Positions 53,925-61,220 of a DNA stretch of 64,000 nt are shown here, in pieces. Both the position numbers and the translations under genes were made by a program. The stretch comes from UBA4093 sp036676455 (GTDB taxonomy: Bacteria > Cyanobacteriota > Sericytochromatia > S15B-MN24 > UBA4093), in assembly GCA_036676455.1 (NCBI GenBank), contig JAKFCW010000011.1, positions 62,001-126,000 on the forward strand, read 5' to 3'. The stretch's first letter is position 1; each line of letters starts with the position of its first letter. Below the pieces are notes generated by a model, which was not told the origin of the DNA, searched no databases, and saw nothing but the letters and a program-made list of their open reading frames with translations.

Positions 53925-54989
53925 GTGCCCGAGCGCAACGACCTGGATTACCAATATGAGGACGAGGACACCGAGTACGATCTCGACGACGAAGAGGCCG
54001 AAGGCTACGACGACGAGGAGTACGAGGAAGGCGATGAGGACGACGAGGAGTACGACGAGTACGACGACGAGGAGGCCCCTCAGGGCGGCACCTGGAAGCG
54101 TACCGCGCTCTTCGCGATTGTCGGCCTGATGGTCGCCGGTGCCGGCGCCTACTACTTCATGAGCGACGGCAACCTTCCCTTCCTCGCCAAGCAGGATCCG
54201 GTCCCCGGCGCGAGCCCCTTCGCCAACCCCGGCGGCTTCGGCAAGGTCGCCAAGGCTCCCGAGGCCGACCCCGCCCAGCCGGCGGCCGTCCCGCCCAAGC
54301 CGGTGGAGGCCCCCGCGCAGGCCGAGGCTCCCAAGCCCGTCGATCCTCCGCAGCCGGTCGCGCCCGAGCCGATTGCCAAGACTGCCAAGCCGGTCGCTCC
54401 GCCCAAGCCGGTGGCCAAGGCCCCTGCGAAGGCGGCTCCCGCCAAGGCAGCACCTGCCAAGGCGCCTGCCACCGCCCCGGCCGTCAAGCCCGCGGCGACC
54501 CGGACCGCCAAGTCCGCCGCCCTCACGGGCCGGCGCTACGCGGTTCAGGTGGGCTCCTTCGCCGATCCCGGCAATGCCAACAACCTGCTTTCCGCCTTGA
54601 AGGCCAAAGGTTACTCGGAAGCCTACCTCGACGGCAACGGCTCCATCACCGGCGCCTATGCCGTGCGCTCCACGGTGGTGGACTCGGCGGCCAAGGCCAC
54701 TGCCCTGAAGAACGAGTTCTCCGCCGCGGGGCACCCCGGTTCGGTCGTCAAGGTCGGCACCAACAAGTACGCCATCCAGCTGGGCATCTACTCGTCGCGC
54801 GCATCCGCGCAGAACCTGGCCTCGGAGCTGAGCACCCAGGGGATGTTCGTCTCGGTGGCCTCGGGAGCGACCAAGCAGGTCGGTGCGACGCGGGTCCGGG
54901 TCGGCAACTTCACCTCGTTGACTGCCGCCAACCAGTTCGCGACGAAGCTGCGGGCTGACGGCATCCCGGCCATCGCGGTCAAGCGGTAG
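53925..54989 (+). CDS. Membrane-anchored double SPOR-domain protein with acidic N-terminus
   Basis: 354 aa. Residues 1-50 are almost all Asp, Glu and Tyr (YDLDDEEAEGYDDEEYEEGD); then one TM helix (ALFAIVGLMVAGAGAYYFM), a Pro/Ala/Lys linker (80-200), and two SPOR domains, RRYAVQVGSFADPGNANNLL and NKYAIQLGIYSSRASAQNLA. SPOR domains bind denuded septal peptidoglycan, so the protein likely acts at the division site or other cell-wall location. The start is GTG 53925 with GAGGAGC before it. cheW begins 3 bases after its stop. Confidence 0.88.
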   Translation: MPERNDLDYQYEDEDTEYDLDDEEAEGYDDEEYEEGDEDDEEYDEYDDEEAPQGGTWKRTALFAIVGLMVAGAGAYYFMSDGNLPFLAKQDPVPGASPFANPGGFGKVAKAPEADPAQPAAVPPKPVEAPAQAEAPKPVDPPQPVAPEPIAKTAKPVAPPKPVAKAPAKAAPAKAAPAKAPATAPAVKPAATRTAKSAALTGRRYAVQVGSFADPGNANNLLSALKAKGYSEAYLDGNGSITGAYAVRSTVVDSAAKATALKNEFSAAGHPGSVVKVGTNKYAIQLGIYSSRASAQNLASELSTQGMFVSVASGATKQVGATRVRVGNFTSLTAANQFATKLRADGIPAIAVKR

Positions 54990-54992
54990 CCC

Positions 54993-55442
54993 ATGGAAGC
55001 GACGCAGGCCGTCACCTTCACCCTGGCGGAAGAGACCTACGGGGCTCCCATCGCCCAGATCCAGGAAATCGTGGCCTGGGCGACGCCGATCCGCATCCCG
55101 CACGCGCCGGAATGGGTCGAGGGCCTGATCGATCTGCGCGGCACGCTGGTGCCGGTGATCGATCTGCGCAAGCGCTTCGGCCTCGCACCCTCCAGCCCCA
55201 GCCCCACGCGCTGCGTCATCGTGGCGCAGGTTGCCGGCCAGGTCATCGGCTTGCTTGTGGATGCGGTGAAGGAAGTCGCCTTTCTGCAGGCCATGGACCA
55301 GGTGCCGGCCGCGGCGAAGACCGCGCGCTCGGCCTTCCTCTCGGGGGTGGCGCGCATCCGCGACGGTGCGCCGCTGGTCCTGCTAATCGAGCTCGACCGC
55401 CTCTTGAGCCCCGATGAGGTGCTCTCGCTGCAAGCCGTGTAG
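54993..55442 (+). CDS. cheW: CheW-like coupling protein
   Basis: 149 aa. The CheW double beta-barrel: AVTFTLAEETYGAPIAQIQE, VEGLIDLRGTLVPVIDLRKRFG (hallmark LRGxVxPVxDLR), CVIVAQVAGQVIGLLVDAVKEV, and the closing APLVLLIELDRLL. It links chemoreceptors to a CheA kinase. It is translated with the SPOR protein; the only receptor-like partner in the window is the soluble MCP-like protein at 48 kb. A terminator follows within the convergent gene's coding end. Confidence 0.93.
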   Translation: MEATQAVTFTLAEETYGAPIAQIQEIVAWATPIRIPHAPEWVEGLIDLRGTLVPVIDLRKRFGLAPSSPSPTRCVIVAQVAGQVIGLLVDAVKEVAFLQAMDQVPAAAKTARSAFLSGVARIRDGAPLVLLIELDRLLSPDEVLSLQAV

Positions 55443-55447
55443 CACGC

Positions 55448-56368
55448 TCACTCTCGCGACTCGCCCGCCCCCGGTTCGGGGGCGGGCTTTTTTGGGGGCA
55501 TGAGGACGTGCAGGGCCTCGGGAACAACCTGGAACTCCAGGGGTGGAAAGAGGGTGAACGCCTCTCCGTCGAGGTTGAGGTGCACGGGGCCCTGGAGTTC
55601 GATCCGGCACTTGGGCAGGCGGTAGGAGCGCGTGCCGATCCGCTCGGCCATGCCGCCGCGTCGCAATAGCAGGCGATCGATTAGCGCCACGGGCCCCATC
55701 GGCTCGACGACGACGACATCGAGCAGCCGGTCGTCGACCTCGGCATCCTCGGAGATGCGCCAGCCGCCGCCGAAGCTTCTGCCGTTGGCGACGGAGACCT
55801 GGTAGGCTACGAGGCGCTCGGTGCCCTGGGGGGTGATGAGGCGCAGCGCGTAGGGGCGGGAGCGCAAGAGGCGCGAGCCGACGTTCCAGTAGTAGGCCCA
55901 GGTGCCGAAGGCGCGCTTCTGGTCGGCGGTGACCGCGGTACTGACGTCGGCGCCGAGGCCGAGCGAGGCGACGTTGAGGAAGTAATGGCCGTTGAGCGAG
56001 CCGAGGTCGATGCTCTGGCTCTGGGCGTCGCGAAGCGCGACGAGGGCCTGGTCAGGGTCGAGCGGCAGGCCGAGGGTGCGGGCGAGGTCGTTGGCCGTGC
56101 CGCAGGGGAGGATGCCGAGGGCGGTGCGAGTGCCAGCGAGGCCGTTGGCGACATGGTGGAGGGTACCGTCCCCGCCGGCGACGATCACGGCGTCGAGGCC
56201 GTCCTGGGCCGCCTGATACGCCAGGGCGGTGAGCGCGGCGGCGGAGGCGGGAGTGGGGGAGGCGTGGACGGTCCAGCCCCAGGCCTCCATGGAGGGCAAG
56301 AAGCGATCCTGGGGGCAGGCGGGCCCCTTCAGGCCGGCATGGGGATTGGTCAGGAGCATGACGCGCAT
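55448..56368 (-). CDS. Diacylglycerol/lipid kinase, DagK/YegS family
   Basis: 306 aa. The N-terminal catalytic domain shows LLTNPHAGLKG, the ATP-binding VIVAGGDGTLHHVANGL (GGDGT) and LGILPCGTANDLARTLGLP. The C-terminal beta domain includes VANGRSFGGGWRISEDAEVDD. It phosphorylates diacylglycerol or a similar lipid, recycling it to phosphatidic acid. GGGAGGGAG is about eight bases before the ATG. Its last codons overlap the cheW terminator hairpin. Confidence 0.92.
   Translation of the reverse strand: MRVMLLTNPHAGLKGPACPQDRFLPSMEAWGWTVHASPTPASAAALTALAYQAAQDGLDAVIVAGGDGTLHHVANGLAGTRTALGILPCGTANDLARTLGLPLDPDQALVALRDAQSQSIDLGSLNGHYFLNVASLGLGADVSTAVTADQKRAFGTWAYYWNVGSRLLRSRPYALRLITPQGTERLVAYQVSVANGRSFGGGWRISEDAEVDDRLLDVVVVEPMGPVALIDRLLLRRGGMAERIGTRSYRLPKCRIELQGPVHLNLDGEAFTLFPPLEFQVVPEALHVLMPPKKPAPEPGAGESRE
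55463..55493 (+). terminator. Terminator of SPOR-cheW
   Basis: GCCCGCCCCCG (55463-55473) pairs perfectly with CGGGGGCGGGC (55477-55487), then TTTTTT. It lies 20 bases after the cheW stop and inside the 3' coding end of the convergent lipid kinase. Confidence 0.93.
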
Positions 56369-56510
56369 GGGCTAGTCTCCCTCCCGAGGGTCATGGGGTG
56401 GCGAACCGGGCCTGAGCAGGGGGGCATTATGAAGCCTCCTTAACATTTTACAGCCGCCTCAAACCCGGTCAACAGCCGGATTTTGGCGATTGTTTCGAGT
56501 TGTCAAGGAG

Positions 56511-56540
56511 TTGACGAGGAATCGACGGCTACAGTAAGAT
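56511..56540 (+). promoter_or_regulatory. Possible promoter of the zinc-ribbon gene
   Basis: TTGACG (56511-56516), 18 bases, TAAGAT (56535-56540). TTGTCAA-ggag-TTGACGA overlaps the -35 as an imperfect inverted repeat. Lies in the 319-base gene-free gap 56369-56687; nothing else is seen there apart from a second TTGACA (56557-56562) without a good -10. Confidence 0.4.
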
Positions 56541-56687
56541 GGCATCCAAGTTCTTGTTGACACGGTTTTTCCGGTGGTTCTGGCGGGCTCAACAGGGTTG
56601 TCCTGTACTCGGTCAGCGAACGCTTTCCCAGTGGGAGGGCGGACAAGAACGGGGAATCGCATTGGTCTTTTGGAGGACATGCTGACG

Positions 56688-56978
56688 ATGCAAGACAAGC
56701 CCATGGTTTGCCGCGAGTGCGGCGCGGACTTCCTGTTCACGGTTGGCGAGCAGGAGTTCTATGCCCAGAAGGGGTACACCAACGAGCCGCGGCGCTGCCC
56801 GAACTGCCGCGCGGCCCGCAAGGCGGCCACCGGCGCTCCGGCCCGGCCCCAGCGCGAGCTCTTCGAGGCCACCTGTGGCGAGTGCGGTGTGGAGACCAAG
56901 GTCCCCTTCCGTCCCACCCAGGGCAAGCCGGTGTACTGCTCGGACTGCTTCCGCAAGGCAGCGCCCGCCCGTTACTAA
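56688..56978 (+). CDS. Double zinc-ribbon protein (zf-trcl plus CxxC-x17-CxxC)
   Basis: 96 aa. First ribbon VCRECGADFLFTVGEQEFYA ... RCPNCR (CxxC, ~26 residues, CxxC) matches the zf-trcl family; second is CGEC, 17 residues, CSDC near the C-terminus. Such proteins are common, small and of unknown function, perhaps nucleic-acid-binding. The ATG at 56688 has GGAGGA ten bases upstream; an ATG at 56679 would be too close to it. Confidence 0.85.
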   Translation: MQDKPMVCRECGADFLFTVGEQEFYAQKGYTNEPRRCPNCRAARKAATGAPARPQRELFEATCGECGVETKVPFRPTQGKPVYCSDCFRKAAPARY

Positions 56979-56986
56979 GCCGCGAT

Positions 56987-57021
56987 AAAAAATCGACCGC
57001 CGGGGCTCAGGTCCCGGCGGT
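56987..57021 (-). terminator. Terminator of the minus-strand tRNA-Pro/small gene unit
   Basis: On the minus strand ACCGCCGGG pairs with CCCGGCGGT (57013-57021 with 56997-57005) and is followed by CGATTTTTTAT (complement 56986-56996). The same left arm can pair with CGGCGGTCGATTTT (57058-57071). Confidence 0.75.
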
Positions 57022-57070
57022 TCTCATTGGGTATCCGGCCTGACAGGTCATCAGACACGGCGGTCGATTT

Positions 57071-57232
57071 TCAGGAAGACGGCAGGCGACGGCGGCGGCT
57101 GGCCCGTTCGCGCGAGACCGTGCGCGCCTGCACGGAACGAGCCCTCCCGCCCCGTTTGGGGCGGAAGGGCTCTAGATCGATGACTCCGAGAGCGATGAGG
57201 CCTAAGCAAACAAAGGCGAGGGCCAACTTCAC
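57071..57232 (-). CDS. Possible small membrane protein with basic tail (53 aa)
   Basis: A GTG-initiated frame just downstream of tRNA-Pro. The product starts MKLALAFVCLGLIALGVIDL, one hydrophobic helix, and continues with a very basic tail (RPKRGGRARS ... SRRRRLPSS) that should stay in the cytoplasm. GGGAG lies 11 bases before the start, slightly far. A hairpin (57139-57172) lies inside the frame. Topology favours a real gene; no family recognised. A chance frame remains possible. Confidence 0.4.
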   Translation of the reverse strand: MKLALAFVCLGLIALGVIDLEPFRPKRGGRARSVQARTVSRERASRRRRLPSS

Positions 57233-57257
57233 GGTACGGATGCTCCCAAAGACTCAG

Positions 57258-57331
57258 TCGGGATGACAGGATTCGAACCTGCGACCCCCTCGTCCCGAAC
57301 GAGGTGCGCTACCAAGCTGCGCTACATCCCG
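57258..57331 (-). tRNA. tRNA-Pro (anticodon CGG)
   Basis: 74 bases. Acceptor CGGGATG/CATCCCG with discriminator A, D arm GCGC-AGCTTGGTA-GCGC, anticodon stem CCTCG/CGAGG with loop TTCGGGA (anticodon CGG), and T arm GCAGG-TTCGAAT-CCTGT. CCA is not encoded. Confidence 0.97.
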
Positions 57332-57342
57332 AGGTGAACCTC

Positions 57343-57371
57343 ATCATAACACAGCCATTCCCGGCGCGCAA
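57343..57371 (-). promoter_or_regulatory. Promoter of tRNA-Pro
   Basis: On the minus strand TTGCGC (complement 57366-57371), 17 bases, TATGAT (57343-57348), 11 bases before the tRNA. Its -35 abuts repeat copy C. Confidence 0.75.
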
Positions 57372-57479
57372 CCTGGCGCCAGCGGCTGTTGCGAAAGGCT
57401 GCGAGCAATAGCCGTGAGCAGCGAGGAGCGGACCGAACATTTCTGCTCGCTGTCCTGCAGCAACGAGAGGCCTTAAGGT
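57371..57479. repeat. Intergenic ~100-bp hairpin repeat, copy C (diverged)
   Basis: Shares the plan of copies A and B: GTTGC (57388-57392) pairs with GCAAC (57460-57464) where A and B have GTTTC/GAAAC, a compensatory change; AGG (57396-57398) with CCT (57454-57456); GCGAGCA (57401-57407) with TGCTCGC (57444-57450); and outer GGC/GCC (57375-57377 with 57470-57472). It lies between the TPR gene's 3' end (whose stop codon is at its edge) and the tRNA-Pro promoter. Confidence 0.7.
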
Positions 57480-58111
57480 GCCACGCTCCTAAGCCGCATG
57501 GCCGTGCCAATTTCGAGCACCGCGTCCTTGTGGTTCCCCTGCCGGAAGTAGGCCTGACCGATGAGGAAGTGCGAGACCGCGTTGTCGGGCTCGACGGCGA
57601 TCGCCTGCTTCAGCGTCTGCACCGCCGTGCCGAGATCCCCTTCCTCCGCCAGCAGGTAGGCCAGGTAGTTGTAGCCCCAGACGTACTTCGGATCCGTCTC
57701 GATGATGTGCCCGAAAGCCTTCTTGGCCTGTAGCTTCGCCTCCTTGGCGGCCTCGGGCTGCCCCTGGTCCTGGAAGTTCAAGCCCTTGAAGTAGTGACCG
57801 AACGCCAGCCGGAACTGCGCCTCGATGTTCTGCGGATTCTCCGTCACCATCGGCGCGTAGGCCGCGATCACCTTGTCGGCGTAGCCCGCATCCAGCTCGG
57901 CGACCTTCTTGAGCGAGGCCCAGCCTTCCTCGAGGCGCGAGGTCCGCGCCAGGCCCATGGCCATGTCGAAGTGCGCTGCGGGATCCTGCGGAGCTGCCTC
58001 GACCCGCTGGCGCAGGACCTGAAGCTCCGCCTTGGAGGTGTCGGCGGCCATGGCGGGCGCGGCCAAGAGGGCAATCCCCAGGGCCAAAAAGAGTGAAGTC
58101 GCTCGACGCAT
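57473..58111 (-). CDS. Periplasmic TPR-repeat protein
   Basis: 212 aa. Signal peptide MRRATSLFLALGIALLAAPAMA. Then tetratricopeptide-like helical repeats: AAHFDMAMGLARTSRLEEGW, AQFRLAFGHYFKGLNFQDQG, VWGYNYLAYLLAEEGDLGTA, and AVSHFLIGQAYFRQGNHKDA. Such proteins act as scaffolds in envelope assembly. AAAGGA lies seven bases before the ATG at 58111. No partner is identified; an unrelated lipoprotein gene lies 160 bases upstream. Confidence 0.85.
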   Translation of the reverse strand: MRRATSLFLALGIALLAAPAMAADTSKAELQVLRQRVEAAPQDPAAHFDMAMGLARTSRLEEGWASLKKVAELDAGYADKVIAAYAPMVTENPQNIEAQFRLAFGHYFKGLNFQDQGQPEAAKEAKLQAKKAFGHIIETDPKYVWGYNYLAYLLAEEGDLGTAVQTLKQAIAVEPDNAVSHFLIGQAYFRQGNHKDAVLEIGTAMRLRSVAP

Positions 58112-58271
58112 GCGGTCGTCCTTTCTGGTTGATCCCACCCGAAATCCTGCTTCCAAGGTCTCTGACGAGAACCAGGTCCAGCCGGTTCCATCGATCGCCA
58201 TGAGGGGGACGCTGCTTCCCTCGTACCCGCCCCATGAATCGCGTTAACGGGGCAGGCGAGGCTCTCGAACG

Positions 58272-58892
58272 CTACCGGTCGAGGCCAACAAGCTCAATCG
58301 TGGTGCGGGTTCCCGAGTTGAAGCCCGTGACGGTGGAGACCGCCTTCACCAGGCCCGCCCCCTTCCCCCACCACTGGGTCCCGTCCAGGGTCATCGGGAA
58401 GTCGACGCTGGGATCCCGGCGTACCCGGTACTTCACGCAAGCAAAGGGACCCGCCGGAGTCTGCAGCAGCTCGGTCCCGATCAGCTCGTAGACCACGCCG
58501 TCCTTGCTCGTCACCCGGCCATCCGGAAAGTAGGTCAGCTCGTCCTGCCGATCCACGATCCGCACCGCGCCGTCCGAACGCACGTCGATCGTCGCATCCC
58601 CGCGGAGCCCCAGCCCCTGGGCGATCTCCGCCGAATCCGCTCCCTCCACCGCGTAACTGAGGGTGGCGGCATCCCGCTTCAAGACCTCCACCGCGATGGA
58701 AACGGTCGCCGTCTCCTCGATCAGCCCCAGGGTCTCGCGCCGATAGGTCCAGCTCATGTCGCGCGACGCCGGCAACATGAAGGCCTTCAGCGGGTCGTCG
58801 TCCCGGATCACCAGCGGATCGTCTCGGTCCGAACCTTGGCACGCCCCCAGCAAAAGCAAGGCCGCCAGGGCCAGGCATGCCTTCCGCAACAC
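58272..58892 (-). CDS. Lipoprotein of unknown function
   Basis: 206 aa from the GTG at 58892, where GGAGG lies five bases upstream. Signal and lipobox: LRKACLALAALLLLGACQGS. The mature part is mostly beta strands (YRRETLGLIEETATVSIAVEV, YSAVEG-like segment, ATIDVRSDGAVRIV, GPFACVKYRVRRDP, GAGLVKAVSTVTGF) and resembles the generic LolA/DUF-type sheet of envelope proteins, without a catalytic motif. It lies 25 bases downstream of an ABC ATPase gene on the same strand, so it may belong to that transporter unit. It is not a periplasmic-binding fold. Confidence 0.7.
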   Translation of the reverse strand: MLRKACLALAALLLLGACQGSDRDDPLVIRDDDPLKAFMLPASRDMSWTYRRETLGLIEETATVSIAVEVLKRDAATLSYAVEGADSAEIAQGLGLRGDATIDVRSDGAVRIVDRQDELTYFPDGRVTSKDGVVYELIGTELLQTPAGPFACVKYRVRRDPSVDFPMTLDGTQWWGKGAGLVKAVSTVTGFNSGTRTTIELVGLDR

Positions 58893-58917
58893 GTGCACCT
58901 CCTTCTCCGCCGCCATG

Positions 58918-59709
58918 CTACGAGCCCGCGAGGCTGTCCAGCGGCATCACCACCGGCACCCCGAGGCGCGGATGATCCTGCACCAGCGCCCTCACCCCGT
59001 AGGCCTTCTCCAGCGACTCCGGGGTCAACACGTCGCGCGGAGTGCCGTCTCCCAGCACGCCACCCTCGGCCAGCAGCAGCACGCGCGTGCAGAACTGGGC
59101 CGCCTGGTTGAGATCGTGAAGCACCGCCACCACCGCCACGCCCTCCTCGATGGCCAGGCGCCTGAGGAGGCCCATCAGCTCCAGCTGGTACCTCAGGTCC
59201 AGCCAGGAGGTCGGCTCGTCCAGCAGCAAGACCCTCGGCTGCTGGGCGATCGCCTGCGCCAGACGCACGCGCTGCCGCTGTCCGCCCGAGAGCCGATCCA
59301 TGCGATGCCCCGCCAGGTGTGCCACCGACGTGACCTCCATGGCATGGGTGACCGCCGCGACGTCCTCGGGGTTCCTTTGCAGGCCCAGACCCCGCTGGTA
59401 AGGATGCCGGCCCATCTCGACCAGGTCACGCACGGCGAAGTCCCCGTCGTTGGGCGGGTGCTGGGGCAGGTACGCCAGCGTCCGCGCGACCTTGCGCGCC
59501 GGAAGTCGGCTCACCTCGTGGCCGTCCAGCTTCGCCTCGCCCTCGAGCGGCTTGAGGTGGCCCGAAAGGGTCATCAGGAGGGTGGACTTGCCGGCACCAT
59601 TGGCCCCCAGCAGACCCACGAACTCGCGCGGGCCCACCGTGAGCTCGATGCCCCGAAGAACGCTTTGCTGGTGGCCCACCGAGAGGCCGCGCGCATGCAA
59701 CAAACTCAA
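58918..59709 (-). CDS. ABC transporter ATPase, FecE/BtuD type
   Basis: 263 aa nucleotide-binding subunit for iron-siderophore, haem or cobalamin uptake. Walker A GLLGANGAGKSTLLMTLSG, Q loop YLPQHPPND, signature RLSGGQRQRVRLAQAIAQ, Walker B VLLLDEPTSWLD, H loop VLHDLNQA. The start is inferred at TTG 59709, which overlaps the permease stop (TTGA); an upstream extension has no family similarity. Closest class is the FecCDE/BtuCD importers. Confidence 0.93.
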   Translation of the reverse strand: MSLLHARGLSVGHQQSVLRGIELTVGPREFVGLLGANGAGKSTLLMTLSGHLKPLEGEAKLDGHEVSRLPARKVARTLAYLPQHPPNDGDFAVRDLVEMGRHPYQRGLGLQRNPEDVAAVTHAMEVTSVAHLAGHRMDRLSGGQRQRVRLAQAIAQQPRVLLLDEPTSWLDLRYQLELMGLLRRLAIEEGVAVVAVLHDLNQAAQFCTRVLLLAEGGVLGDGTPRDVLTPESLEKAYGVRALVQDHPRLGVPVVMPLDSLAGS

Positions 59710-60734
59710 GAGCGTCGCTCCCGCGCGATCAGGTACAAAAAGAACGGCGCACCGAGCAAGGCCGTCAGCACGCCCACGGGCATCTCGGCCGGCGCCCAGA
59801 GGGTCCGAGCCGCCAGGTCTGCCCCGACCAGCAGGATGGCACCCAGCAGGCACGACGCGGGAAGGACCTTGCGCAGGTCGGGGCCCACCAGCAGGCGCGT
59901 GAGGTGCGGCACCACCAGGCCCACGAAGCCGATCATGCCGCAGACGGCCACCACCGAGGCCGTCACCAGGGACGCCCCGACGATCAGCCAGCGCTGGACG
60001 CTCAAGGTGTCCACCCCCAGCCCGCGCGCGCGATCCGCGCCCAGTTGCAGGACGTTGAGGTGGCGAAGTTGCCAGAACAACAGCCCCATGCCGACGCCCA
60101 GGTAGGGAGCAGCGAGCCGGAGATCCTCCCAGGTGCGCCCCGAGAAGCTTCCCAGCATCCAGAAGTACAGGGTGGTCAGGGACTCCTGGTTCCAGAAGAG
60201 CAACATGGAGAGGATGGCCGAAAGGAACGAGCCTACCGCCACGCCCGCAAGCAGCATCCGCTCCACCGAGAAGGATGCGCCGCGGCCCGAGATGCCCCAG
60301 ACCAGACCGAGCGCCAGCAAGGAGCCCACGAAGGCGGCAATCGGCACCGCCTGCGCCCCGAGGGGCAACTCTCCCTTCCAGAACAGCGCCAGGCCCGCGC
60401 CCAGCGCTCCTCCAGCGGAGACGCCTATGAGGTAGGGGTCGGCCAGCGGGTTGCGCAGGACGCCTTGCCAGGTCACTCCGGCGGCTGCCAGGCCGATGCC
60501 TGCGACCAAGGCCAGCAGCACGCGGGGGAGGCGGATCTCCCAGAGGATCGCGGCCTCGGTTGAATCCGCCGCGCGGCCCATGATAAGATCGATAAACTTC
60601 GCCGTCGATAAGTCAACCGCTCCCCAGCGCACGGCCATAAAGGCCACCGCGGCGAGCAGCAAGACGAGCGCCCCCATCTGAAGCCACCAGAAGGCCGAGC
60701 GCCTCGATTCCAGGAGGTTGGCGGGTAGTGCCAC
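59706..60734 (-). CDS. ABC transporter permease, FecCD/BtuC family
   Basis: 342 aa with about ten TM helices. Characteristic stretches: IRLPRVLLALVAGIGLAAAGVTWQGVLRNPLADPYLIGVSAGGALG split over residues ~68-110, GRTWEDLRLAAP, and the ATPase-contact GLVVPHLTRLLVGPDLRKVLP. It imports siderophores, haem or vitamin B12 with the overlapping ATPase gene. No substrate-binding protein gene is adjacent. TonB-ExbBD at 27-29 kb would serve the outer-membrane step. Confidence 0.95.
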   Translation of the reverse strand: MALPANLLESRRSAFWWLQMGALVLLLAAVAFMAVRWGAVDLSTAKFIDLIMGRAADSTEAAILWEIRLPRVLLALVAGIGLAAAGVTWQGVLRNPLADPYLIGVSAGGALGAGLALFWKGELPLGAQAVPIAAFVGSLLALGLVWGISGRGASFSVERMLLAGVAVGSFLSAILSMLLFWNQESLTTLYFWMLGSFSGRTWEDLRLAAPYLGVGMGLLFWQLRHLNVLQLGADRARGLGVDTLSVQRWLIVGASLVTASVVAVCGMIGFVGLVVPHLTRLLVGPDLRKVLPASCLLGAILLVGADLAARTLWAPAEMPVGVLTALLGAPFFLYLIARERRS

Positions 60735-60768
60735 GCGTCACCCGTTTATTCGCTAGGAAGGGGAAAGC

Positions 60769-61131
60769 ATGAGCCACATCGACCTCGGCCGCCTCGGCGA
60801 AGCGATCGCCGAGAAGCACCTCGAAGGGCTCGGATACTCGATTATAGCACGCAACCACCGCTGCGCCCTCGGCGAGCTGGACCTGATCGGCCGCGACGGC
60901 TCCTGCTGGGTCTTCGTGGAGGTCAAGACCCGCCGGAGCCTGCGCTGCGGCACCGGCGCCGAGGCCGTCACCCCCCAGAAGCAAGCCCGCCTCGTCCGGC
61001 TGGGCCAGCTTTATCTCAGTCAGCATGCGAGCGGGCAAGCCGCCTACCGCTTCGACGTGGTCGACGTCCGGCTGCTGCCCGGCCAGGAGCCCGAGATCCG
61101 GCACATCAAGGGGGCGTTCGGAGGGAGGTAG
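60769..61131 (+). CDS. yraN: YraN family (UPF0102) nuclease-like protein
   Basis: 120 aa. The restriction-endonuclease-like fold of UPF0102: LGRLGEAIAEKHLEGLGYSIIARNHRC, LGELDLIGRDGSCWVFVEVKTRRS (the Asp...Glu-x-Lys catalytic pattern) and TPQKQARLVRLGQLYL, with RFDVVDV near the end. Usually next to rnhB or the topA region; here it stands alone. Its role is unclear, perhaps recombination of non-replicating DNA. GGGGAAAG precedes the ATG. Its stop TAG begins a lone TAGCGCCCGCGGCT motif (61129-61142). Confidence 0.93.
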   Translation: MSHIDLGRLGEAIAEKHLEGLGYSIIARNHRCALGELDLIGRDGSCWVFVEVKTRRSLRCGTGAEAVTPQKQARLVRLGQLYLSQHASGQAAYRFDVVDVRLLPGQEPEIRHIKGAFGGR

Positions 61132-61220
61132 CGCCCGCGGCTTGTTCACCTGGTAATTCCGGAGGATTCCGGGTAAAAGAATGCGGGAAACGACCGATTG
61201 CTTTTTGCGAGGGGGAACCG

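Noticed and set aside
57027..57266. 79-codon plus-strand frame across the tRNA-Pro region
   Set aside because: Overlaps the tRNA, has no ribosome-binding site and is basic and low in hydrophobics; the minus-strand small frame is more gene-like.
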